Shown here piece by piece: positions 12,601 through 23,975 of a DNA stretch of 64,000 nt. The notes under the pieces are model-generated. The model searched no databases and had not been told where the DNA came from. It worked only from the letters and a program-made list of their open reading frames with translations. The stretch's first letter is position 1. Each line of letters begins with the position of its first letter. Origin of the DNA: Clonostachys chloroleuca (taxonomy: Eukaryota > Ascomycota > Sordariomycetes > Hypocreales > Bionectriaceae); assembly GCA_037952775.1 (NCBI GenBank), contig JBANAY010000004.1, positions 8,556,001-8,620,000 of the forward strand, in the 5' to 3' direction. A program made the translations under genes and the position numbers.

Positions 12601-15600
12601 AATAGCTATTATAGAGATATAAGTAGATAATATCTCCTTTAGTAATATCTACTAGTATTCTTAACCTATTATATCTTTTTTTTACTAGTATTACTACTAT
12701 ATCTAGGGTAAGTATAATCTCTTTCTAGTATAACTTCCTAAGTACCTCTAAAGTAATACTTTACTCCTCGGAGGGGACTAGATTTATCTAACTTATAAGA
12801 TCTAGATTAGAGTATAATTAGAATCCTATAACTAGCTTATTTAGTAATCTCCCTAGTATTTTAACTTTTATATTATTTAGCTAGTACTATAAAGCTAGGA
12901 GTAAATCTATCTATTTAATATTAGGTTCTTCTAGTATATAGTACTATATTACTATTTTAACTATTTAGTTTTTTCTTTTAAAGATTCTATCTATTTATAA
13001 ATAGTATATAGTTAATATTAGTAACTTTATCCTAATAAGATAAAATATCTTTCTCTATATCTTAGATATAAACTTTAGATCCCTATTACTAAGAATATAT
13101 TTAGGAATACCCTAATCTATAAGAAGGAGTTCCCTAATTAGGACTATTATCTACTTAGTAGCTATATATAATATATAGCCTGTAAGTAGTATTATCTTTT
13201 TTAAGAATATATTATTTATAGGATCTAATATATTTAATTTTAGGAATTTATCTATAGCCTAGTATATTCCTACTAAAGGAATTTTAGGTAGATTAGTAAT
13301 AAAGTCTAATATAATAGTATAGAATAGCTATAGATAGGCCTAGCTTAGCCTTAATTCCCTAATAGGTATACTTCTAGTAATTCCTACCTTATAATAAGTT
13401 AGATAGTAGTTTATATACTATTAGACCCTTCTTATAAATAATCAGATTTAATATCCTTTAAGCTTAGTAATTATATACTTTATACTAAAGTAGTACTTAT
13501 TATTATATATACTTTATATTAATATTACTATATAGTCTTTAGGTATATATAATCAGATCTAGCTATTACTTACTAAATAGAATAAGAAACTATTCTTATC
13601 TAGGTAAAATTACTTTAGTAGGAACTTTAGTATAAACTTTAGTTCCTTAGCCTTTATTAATTTCCTACCTACTTTATCTAATTTTAATTCTTTAATAAAG
13701 TTTAGATACTATATAATCCTTAAGAATCTTAGGTCTATCTAATAACTATATATAATTCGATATATAAAGGCTGAATCTATTACTACTTTAATATTTATAG
13801 CTATATTATTAAGTATATAGTCTATTCTTCTAACTTTAGATTCTATTAGACTATAGCTTTTTTCTATTATATTATACTCTAGCTTATTATATCTGCTTTC
13901 TACTACTACTATTCCCCTTAGATTAGTAATTAGTAGTTTTAATAAAGTATCTAGTACTATATTAAGTTTGCTCTTAATATAGAAGATATTCAGTCTAAAT
14001 TAAGAGAGCTAGTTTATAATCCCTACTAGCTTTAGATTAACTTTATTTAGATCTAAAGTCTTTAGTAATATATATATTATAATACCCCTTATTACTATAT
14101 AATTAGTAATAATATTTACTATATAATAGTTAGACTATACTATATACCTTAGCTTTTATAGGGCTTAAGCTATAGCTATAACCTCTGCTTCTATTAATCT
14201 ATATACTCTTTTAGTAGCTAAAGCTATCTAAAATATAAATAAGATTAGTTATAACCTGGAAGATAGTATATCCTTACTGGGAATACTAGACCTATCCTAG
14301 CTATAGTCTAATTAGAATATATATATACTGAATCTATTTTTATATATATCTACCTTAATAAAAAGGTACTTATCTGGATCTAGGTACTATAGGAAAAATT
14401 ACTTTAATAAAGCCTACTAGAGGTATCTGAAGGAGTTTAGTTCTTCCTTAGTAGGTTTAAACTTAAGTTTTTTTACTCTTATCTTCCTTACTACCTTATT
14501 TATACTATTTAAGGTAATCTTATTATCTTTTACTGCTTTTTATAATATAGTTTTTCTAGTTTAGAGTAGCTTTACTACTATATTATACTATAGGACTCTA
14601 TTATAGAGCTAACTGGCTATATCTAGATAGGTTTCTAAGGCTAAAAGGTTATTTAGGAATTCTAATTTAGTAAATATAGCTAACTTTTTATTAGTTTTAC
14701 TTATACTATTACTATTTATAATATAATCTAATAGCTTAATACTTAGATATATAATAAATAACTTTTTAGCTAAGATATAGATATAGTTTTCTTTTAGGAT
14801 CTAGAGTACCTCCTCTATATACTGGAGATACTCTTCTGCTAAATCTAAGAATACTATAATATTATTAATATAGGCTCGAACGAAATACCTATATTTCTAT
14901 AGTATTCTATCTATAAACCTTTAGCTAAAACTCAGAGAGTTCCAGAAGCCTATTAAAGCTATATTTAATATCTCTAGATCTCTCTTAGAGATAACTACTA
15001 TATAGTTATAATACTCTAAGAAGATAGGTAGCTAGAAGAAGAACTTAGCTATATTAAATATACTAAAGAATTTCTTCCCTTTTATATTTAATAATATATT
15101 AGTTTAGTCCGGTAATAGATATATATTTAGTATAACTTTACTATTAAATAACTATAAATTAATTACTACTCAGCCCTTCCTTTTACCTTTAACTGTATAC
15201 TATACTATAAATACAGAGTATATAATTTAGACTGGTTAGTCTATTAGACTTATTTTCCCTTCTACTACCAGCTTATTATATATTTTATCTAGGAACTAGT
15301 AATTATTATAGCTTAATAAGTAAGATTAGACTGTTTTCCTTTAGTCCTACTATCTATCTATAAGGTCTACTCTTATTTTTATCTCTTTAGGTATTAGGAT
15401 TATACCTCTATTATAGTAGATATTAAATTTATCTGATAGCTTAATAAAAGATTCAGCTAGCTTTTTATTAAGATCAGCTATATATACTCTATATTTATTC
15501 TTTCTTACTAGAATATCTGATATTCTTAATATCCTATAGTTAGACAGACTATTATTAATACTAGGAATTTCTAGTTCCCTGCTTTTCTTAGTTTATTCTC

Positions 15601-18600
15601 TATTTTTCTCTATAAAGTTAAAGTACTTATCTATACTATTAAAGCTAGTACTAGATAGGATAATCTAGCTAGCTTCTTCTGGAGTTAGGAATATTACTTA
15701 CTTATTACCTATATATTCCTTAATCTTACTTATAGTTTAATTCTTTATAAGGATTATAGGCCTTTCAGTATTATTACTAAATATAACTAGCTATAAGCTG
15801 TTTATATCTATAGTTATATTAAGTATAGACTTATAATTAGAAATAAAATAGTAGGCTTTTCCTTTATTTTCTATTAGTAGTAAGCTCTATTTTACTATAA
15901 TTAGTACTTTCTTACCTAGTTACAGCTTAATATTCTATTATACCTAAATATTATAGAGTACCTTTTTTATTCTTAGTTAAAATATACTCCTTTAAGTTTT
16001 TATATTATATATTAACCTGAAGACTATACTTAGGTTAATAAAGTCTACTTTTATACTATAATTATATAGGAAGTATATTCTTAATAGTAACTTTAGACCT
16101 AGTCTTAATATAATATTAGTAGTAATTATAAAGTAGATATATACTTTTACTCCTACTATAATTCTAGATATATAAAAGTTAAATATTACTATTTTTAAAA
16201 TAGAAAAGTTTGAATTAACTCTGGTTACCTATTTTAAAGGTTAGCTATAATAGTATATATTCCTACTATACTTTTTAAGCTATTCTTTATCTATAAGAAT
16301 AGTTAAGGTACTAGTATTAATATATATCTTATAAGAGTTACTTTTATTATTAAACTTTAATAGGATTTTAAGGTATATATATACTCTTTTCTCTAACTCT
16401 TCGAATATATCCGGGTATAAACTAGCTTTAATTACTTACCCTGGTTATAATATAATTTATATATATATCTGTTCTTTATATAGTTATATAAGTTTAGCTT
16501 ACTCCTGAATATAGGCTACTGTTTTAATATAGTCTGTAAAGCTTAATATTTCCTCTTTAGAGGTTTCTTTTTCCTCCTCTAAATATTCCTTAATAAAGGT
16601 ATAACTCTTATCCTTTAGCTCTCTCTCTTTATTACTAAAGTCAGAGTTATCTATCCGGAGTTATATCTTATTCTTAAATCAGCTACTTTCCTATAATCTG
16701 TATTACTAGTATATAAATTATCTTATCTAGAATCTTAGCTTTCCTCTGAAGGAGACCCTATAGTTCCTTCTTTCTTACTACTTCCTACTACTATATAGAA
16801 GAGAACTTTAGTATCTATATTATAAGAACTAGTTATTATTTTAATACTATCTACTATATAGTTAGTATCCTCTATTATTATAATTATTTCTTTAATCTTA
16901 GTTAGAGAAGTAGCTATCTTCTGCCTTACTATCTGTCCTAGGCTTTTCCTAGGGGAAATAAGTAGTATTTATATCTAGACCTATAAGGTCTATTATCTTA
17001 TAATACTATTATAGCCTAGTAGCTTTTAGAAGTTCTAATATATCTTATCTTCTGCTTTTAGCCTTATTTAGCTAATTAGCTTTTATATTAAATACAGATA
17101 GTTCTATATATATTACTTTTAACTTCAGATTAAGAGTATTATATACTCTTAGTAGCTGCTAGAGTATACTTATTTCTCTATATATAGCTAACTATTAGAA
17201 TATCTTAATTATATAATTATAAAGTAAGTAATTACTATATAGATCTTCTTTAGAGAAAGTTATTAAAGCTAGCTTTTTTAAAGCTTTAGTAGGCTATAAA
17301 CTGAATTATCTCTTTAGTACTATTTCCTACTAATTAAATAATAATCTAGCTAGCAGTTTCTTAATTATATCTAACTCCTACTACTACTAAGCTAATACTT
17401 ACTCTCTGAATAGTTACTAGAGGTTTATCCTTATATATTCAGATCTCTCTTAACTATCTAATACTATAATATTATATACTATACCCAGCTATAGAGTAAT
17501 ATCAGTAAATATAACTTATATTCTATCTGTAAAGACTTTATTATTATCTGACTTTTCTTTACTAATATCTAGCTAGAAGATACTAATATTAGTTAATTTC
17601 TATTTAGATATATAGATATCTAGTAGAGTTTTAATAATCCCTGGGGGAACTATAATTAGCTTTAGCTATATATAACCCTACTGAAATTACTTAACTCTTA
17701 TCTAGCTATATCCTAGCTAGTTAGATTCTATCCAGATAGGGTTATCCTATAGTATAGGTATAGCTGCCTTTAATTATACTAGTTTATTATCCTTAGATTT
17801 ATTAATCCTGTTCTAACCTTAGCTAGCTATTTTTTCTTTAATCTGGATTAGGTTTTCTTAAGGTATAGTTATAGGCTTCTCTAGCTTAGCTAGATTACTC
17901 TTAAGGTTATTATAAGTTTCCTTATTACTAAGGGTTAACTAAGCTAGAAAGCCTTCTAGAATAGTAGTAGTTTAGTTCTATACCTTACTTATTTTTTTAA
18001 AGCCTTAGTTAATATACTCTCCTAGTATTATATTATTACTTCTAACTTCTTCTATTAGTATTTTAAGATTAGATATTCTTAGTATAAATCTTAGTACTAG
18101 GAAAAAAGGCTTCTTATCTTTCCCTATAAGAGGGTCTTTAGGTATTTTAGGGGTAGGTTACTAGATTAAGATATCTTTTCTCTATATTATTCCTATTAAA
18201 TCTAATTCCTTATTAGAGCTTATTAATAAACTTTAGAATAAAGACTTTTATATCTAAGTTCAGCCTTTACTTAGGGATATATTAGAGGCCTCTAGCTTTT
18301 CTCTTCCTAGTATATATACCTAAAAATACCTATTAATAGGTCTAACTAGTAGAGATTTTACTTATAGTAGTATAAGTTATTCAGGATCTAACTACTTCTT
18401 AGCTATAGTCCTCTACTTTTAGACTACTATAGAAATAGTAGGGGTATTTTTAGGATTTTCAGTTATACCTATATCTGGTTATTCTCTTAAGCTCTTACCC
18501 TCTACTAAGTTAGTTCCTAAGTCTCCTAAGTATAGTAAAATTAATCTGCTTACTAGTATAATTCTAAGACTCTAGGCTTTTAAAGTAATATACTTTATAG

Positions 18601-18957
18601 TATTCCAGTTTACTCTAACTATATATTAGTTAATTAAGTTCTAATAAACTAGTATTTTAATATTCTGATCTTTTAATAGTTAAAAAAATAAATATTTAGA
18701 GCTAATTTTCTTAATAAGAGTTTTAACTAATCGGGCTATTACTATTATTTATAGTAACCTTCCTTATAATATAAAGACTGGGTTTTTTTTAAGAAAGTTA
18801 GTAATTTAGTATATATACTTAATATTAGTTATACTGAGTTAATTATTTCTTAAGCTAGCTTTAGCTGGTATTTAGCTAGGCTCTTTCTTTTATTACTCTC
18901 TCTTAGGCTATTATTTTAGTATTTAAGGTCTTATAATAATAGAGAATTACTACTACC

Positions 18958-19186
18958 TATTATACTTAAAACTGGCTATAACTAGCCTGGGTATTATTAA
19001 TAGGTTCTGGATTATTAGCTATAGGGTAGCCGGGTTATAACAGGTTATAGTTAAAGCCTATAATTATAATACCTTTACTTATATATAAGATAATATAATT
19101 CTTAAGGCTTAGATTCTCTTCTATCTGTTAGCTATTTCCAGCCCTTTTATAGGGGGCTCTATATAGCCCCTGTTTATAGTATAATA
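18958..19186 (-). repeat. right LTR of nested element (5' LTR in element orientation)
   Basis: It has the same 229-bp length and the same TATTATAC and GTATAATA ends as 9463-9691. Differences between the two are mainly transitions, for example CTAGCTGTAACC against CTGGCTATAACT. They record RIP or age after insertion. Confidence 0.9.
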
Positions 19187-19191
19187 AATAT
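19187..19191. repeat. target-site duplication AATAT (right)
   Basis: Matches the AATAT at 9458-9462. Together they define the insertion exactly. Confidence 0.85.
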
Positions 19192-19600
19192 TTTACTTTA
19201 TTAAATAGAAAGAATATACTAATAATAATAATATCTAGAAACCTACTAAATACCTAAAGAACTATTAGAAGTTTATTTAATAGTTCTACTAGTAATATTA
19301 GGGAAGAAGAAAAGATTAGAAAAATTAGGAAGAATTAAAATCTAATTAATAATCCTTATAGTACTAAGGGATTATATTATACTAATAGTCTATTACTCCT
19401 CTAAAATTACCTCCTCCTGAGTATAAATACTATTCTATTTATCTAAATTATATACTCTATAATAAAATAAATACTGAGATTTCTTCCGAGCCATTTAATA
19501 TTAGTAATAAAAATAAGAAACCTTTACTAAGACCTCTTAAAGAGCTAGCTTAGATAAAGCTAATTTATTTTCTAAATATTATTCTTTAGTAACTAAATAC
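19192..19600 (+). mobile_element. Ty3/gypsy copy B, right part (rest of chromodomain and tail)
   Basis: Directly after the nested insertion a plus-strand frame reads YFIK, stop, KEYT...KPTKYLKNY. This is a chromodomain with its tryptophans turned to stops. It continues the frame that ended in KLEKILKKEVRNR before 9457, so the two parts were one gene. The 3' LTR of this host copy was not found. The rest, up to about 20110, is AT-rich DNA I cannot assign. Confidence 0.75.
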
Positions 19601-20111
19601 TTTACTATATATAAAATCAGTAGGAACTAGAAAAATAAAAGATAAAAATTATATATACTAAAATACTATTTTAATATTATTATAAGATTAATCTAGCTTT
19701 ATATACTCCCTATAGTAAAAAGAAGCTTTAATTATATAATATACCTTCTTATACTTAAAATAATTTAAGTAAGATATAGTTTTAATATCTATCTCTTTAA
19801 TTAGAGATATAAAATACTTATACTATTATAATTTCTTAGATAAAGACTATAATATAGTTAGTAATATATAGAATAATTAAAAATAAAGAAATTATATACT
19901 AATTATTAGTTATAAAAACTAATCTTAAGAATAAAACTAATAGGAAGAGAATAATATATTATAAATAAAGTATATATCTATTATATTATATAGTATACCC
20001 TACTTTTTCTACTAGTAAGAGATAGATTACTCCGGATTATTAGTAAGCCTGAATAATCTATAGCTAAACTTACTCTGGATTACTAGTAAGCTATTATAAG
20101 CCCCTAGTATA

Positions 20112-20343
20112 TATATATATATTTATTTTACTAGATAGAATACTCTTTTAGATAGTTATTAATAATATTATCTATATATTTATTATTACTAGCTCTATAA
20201 TACTTATATATTAATAGTAACTTATATTATATAGCCTATAATAATCTGATTATACTACTTAGAATAATACTCTGATTAGTTTAACCCTGACCTACCCTAG
20301 ACCCCTGTCCAGTATAAGTTATCTAATTATTATACAGATCTTA
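20112..20343 (-). repeat. about 235-bp repeat, inverted partner of 4163-4402
   Basis: Reverse complement of the repeat at 4163-4402. This copy keeps GGACAGGGGTCTAGGGTAGG-like content (read on minus) where the left copy is mostly A and T. The pair encloses gypsy copy B and its nested insertion. Confidence 0.75.
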
Positions 20344-23300
20344 GATAAATTAACTATTTTTCTCCTTACTATTTAAAGCTTCTAAGTCTATTATACTACT
20401 AGGGGCAGTATTAGAAGTAGTAATTAAGGTAGCCTGATATATAATTTATTCTAATCCCCTTTCTAGCTCTATAGTAGGTAATAGAGATAAATAATTACTC
20501 TTAAGTAAATATATTTCAGAAGTATCTAATTACCTATACTATAAGTATTTAACTTCTGGCTTTTATCTATAATTCTTTATATATAAGGATATTATATCTT
20601 CCTATAGTTTAGAATTAATAAATTTCCCTCTATTAATAGCTAAATAGCTTATTACTAAATTATTTTATATATTTTCAGATAAGGATATTATAACTTTAAA
20701 TTAAAGATTATACTTAGTAGTATTATATTACCCTATAAGTAGAATATAGGGTAATTCAGATTAGCTCTTAATATTTAGTAAGTAAAAGCTAGAATTAGTA
20801 GTATAGAGAGTAAAGGACTCTGAAAATTAATATTATTTTTTAATTAGATAGAATAAATTATTAAGTTTTTTATTCTTCTAGTTAGGTTTTTTTAAAAATC
20901 TAAATCTGAATAGTAAGTTTACTTTTAGTTTTATAGTACTCCTACTATTAAGTTTATTAATTTCTAGCTATATACTATAAATATCTACTAAATAATTAAG
21001 AAATATTTATTAATTATTAAAAAAGTAGGAATATATAGGGTATAGGTAAAATATCTAGTTATAGAATTCTTAGATATATATAGAGATATACTCTAAAATA
21101 TACTTTTCCTATAGGCCTATCTATAGAAACTACTTTATTTATTCAGTAGATATAAGATTAATATTATCTAAATAAACAGGATAATAGCTAGTATAAGCTA
21201 TAGTATAGTAAAAGATAATAGGGTTATATTAAGTCAGAATATTAAGTAAGTTTAAATAAACTTATAGATAATTCTCCTAATATAGTTTACTAGTTATCTA
21301 CTTATTATAATAAAAGTAAAATTAGAAATAGTTATTCTTTTATCTATAATCTATAGATATATAAGAAAATATATATTTCTAGTACTTATTTATATCTATA
21401 CTATTTTAAAATTAGAATAATAAGTTAGATTATTTTCTATTCTTAATACTTACTTTTTTATTTCCATTTTATAATAGGGGTAGTACCCCCTTCTGATCTG
21501 AGTTTAGACTAGTAAGTAATAGAATAATTAGAATTTTAGAATATAACTAGATCCTTAAGAGTACTAATCTACTCAGGGCTCCGAGGTTATATCCTTTTAT
21601 ATATTATTATAGTAAGTTAAATTTATTCTAGTAGAAATATATAGTAGATATATTTTAGAAACTCCTATTAGATATCTTCCTCTGAATAATTACCCTTATT
21701 ACTATAGGAGATCTTCTAAGTAGTTTATATCTTTTTCAGCTTAGTTATAAATATTTACTTATACTCTTTATAAAGTAAGATATACTTTAATTAGAGATTC
21801 TCTATTATAAGATAAATAATCTTATCCTTATTATAGCAGGCTAGAGAGCTAATTTATATACTAATATTATTAATCTTCTAACTAAAGGTAATAAAATTTT
21901 CTATTTAATTTACTAATTACTTCTATTCTTCTAATAGAGACTGTATAAAATTAGAATTCTATTATATAGTTATAGATTAAAAACTTTTAGCTAGATCAGT
22001 TTATAGCTATATTCCTAAAAAGATATTTAAACTATCTATACTAGATATATTACTTAAGTAATAATACTAAAGTATACCTATATTATTTTAAGAGGTAAAT
22101 TTAAATACTTATACTAATAAATAACCTCTATCTATATTTTATTAAGTAAAGGCTCTTATTAGAATATATATATTATATTAGTAGCTTTAATAAGAATCTC
22201 CCGGTATATATTATAAGGTTAAAGGCTAATAGGGAAGCCTGTTTAGATACCCCAGTTAGATATTAAAGTACCCTAACTATATAGGGATCTAGACTTAGAA
22301 AATAAACTACTTAATATCTATTTAGGGAATACTAGCTTTATTTTAATATTCTGATTTAATTTAAAGATCCTATATAATTAATTATCTAGCTACCTGATAT
22401 TAAGTATCTTATTAATAGTCTTATAATTAGTAAATACTCCAGCTGAGATATAATTTCTAAGGAGGTAGAATACTAATTATATAAAAAGTAGTAGTAGTTT
22501 ATTATTAGATAATTAGAGTTTTTTAGGTAATAGATACTTAGGCCTGTAGATAGTAAGTAATTATTAATATAGATATTTAAGGTATATACTAGTTTTTATT
22601 TTTTCCTTTATAAAAGTTCCTAGTAAATTTAATATAAAATTCTAGCTCCCTATTAGTCTTTATAATATACTATTCTAGATCCTAAAAAAGAATTAGCTAG
22701 TATAGATTCCTTTTCCTTAAAGAAAATATTATTTTATATATAGTTATAATAACTTTATACCTCCTAGCAGATATAAATAACTATATATTAAGAAGGTTTA
22801 TATTATTAATCCTTATTCCTTTATATATATAGTTATAGGAGTTATCTATCTAGTAAAATATCTATATAGTTATATAATTCTCTATTATAAGAAACTTTTT
22901 TAGTTTTTCTACTTATTTACTTTAAGGAAGGTTATACTTTATAGCTATCTTATTTTTAATATACTAAAGCTAATAGTAAGTAGCAGTATTATATAGAGAA
23001 GTTAATTTATATACCAGAGCTATAAACCTTTTAAATACTTTAGGGATTTTTATATAATATTAGTACTCCTATTACTCTATAAATATTTATAGCTTTACCT
23101 ATAGTATACTAGAGTAAGGTTTTCCTATCTTCTCTCCTATCTTTAGATCCTTATATAGCCTACTAATTATAGTAATAACTAGATATTCTCTAAATAACTT
23201 TAAATATTAAAGGTTAAGAGGTATTACCTTAGGGTACTTAATCTGAAACTTAGAATATTTAGTATATAGAGTATTATCTTTTAGAATTATTATTCTTACT

Positions 23301-23440
23301 CTTCTTAATACTTATATACTCTTTTATATTATTCTTTTAATATAGGCTTTAACTTATAGCGAACTAGATACAGATTAACTTCTGAAAGCTGAAGAATAAT
23401 ACTAAGGTATTTTAATTCTTAGTATTACTCTAAATAGGAA
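20344..23440. other. unassigned AT-rich transposon-like DNA
   Basis: Minus-strand frames near 22900-23390 give long protein-like stretches broken by stops (for example KYPKVIPLNL and IPKVFKRFIALVYKL), so a RIP-mutated element is likely. I did not recognise its family and found no terminal repeats. Confidence 0.5.
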
Positions 23441-23482
23441 AATTGTTGAGATTTACCCTATAGACTATAGGGTAGATCCAGA

Positions 23483-23529
23483 TTACCCTATATCAGTTGA
23501 TTAAATAATCTCAGATTGATATAGGGTAA
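23483..23529. repeat. perfect 13-bp inverted repeat (hairpin)
   Basis: TTACCCTATATCA at 23483-23495 is exactly inverted at 23517-23529 as TGATATAGGGTAA, with a 21-nt loop. Just left is a second palindrome, ACCCTATAGACTATAGGGT (about 23456-23474). The arms are intact although the surroundings are AT-degraded. Confidence 0.85.
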
Positions 23530-23569
23530 GGAGGAATGAAATAACTAACTTAGGGCTCTCCAAAGCTGG

Positions 23570-23950
23570 AAGCCCTCTGAAGCCACTGGCCCAACCCACT
23601 GTGGCTGCCCGTTGGGGCAATTGCGTTAGAGGTCACAACCGCTGTAACGGCCGCTGTGGCGTCCATGCTAGCGATCCCGTATTGCGCTGAAGCAGCTGCA
23701 TTAGCGGACTTCGTGTCCGCTGCAGCGCTTGCATTAGCGGACCTCGTATCCGCTGTACGAGAACCTTAGCACTTAGTTTAGTGAACCTCGTAACCACTAT
23801 AGCAGCTGCATTAGCGGACTTCGTGTCCGCTGTAGCATCTGCATTAGCGGCCTCGTATCCCTCTGTACGAGAACCTTATAGCGGTTACGAGCCCGTATTA
23901 CAGAAGGCAACGTGTTATCTTCAGGGCCCTTACGGCCTGGAAACACCTAT
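23570..23950. repeat. GC-rich repeat island with 110-bp tandem unit and small hairpins
   Basis: A unit beginning GCAGCTGCATTAGCGGACTT occurs at 23692 and again at 23802, a 110-bp period. Each unit holds hairpin words such as AGCGGACTTCGTGTCCGCT (23703-23721, 7-bp stem, TTCGT loop) and AGCGG...CCGCT variants. The start (about 23581) shares the GCCACTG...CACTGTGGCTGC theme with the island at 720-984. A 64-codon open frame at 23781-23975 only reads the repeat and is not supported as a gene. Confidence 0.85.
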
Positions 23951-23975
23951 AAGTACAGGGCTTCCTCCCTGCTAG

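Larger units (their letters stand above)
9463..19186 (-). mobile_element. nested Ty3/gypsy LTR retrotransposon, minus strand
   Basis: The element is 9.7 kb with 229-bp direct terminal repeats and flanking AATAT duplications, inserted into the chromodomain of gypsy copy B. Its genes lie on the minus strand. Reverse transcriptase is at about 14.4-15.3 kb, with LPD, FNIAKFFFQLPI-like and RAYINNIIVF motifs, the last standing for the YIDD box. The integrase core is at about 12.8-13.5 kb, with ITDLP-like, GIPKYILSNRD and YYLQID segments. Gag should lie toward 16-18.9 kb. RIP-type stops are frequent, so it is not expected to be active. It keeps more G and C than its host, in line with a younger insertion. 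Confidence 0.9.

Noticed and set aside
4163..20343. One 16-kb DNA transposon bounded by the 235-bp inverted pair
   Set aside because: The interior is explained by gypsy copies, and no target duplication or transposase belongs to the ends.
23781..23975. 64-codon open frame in the GC-rich island
   Set aside because: It is a translation of hairpin repeats; no start context, domain or homologue.
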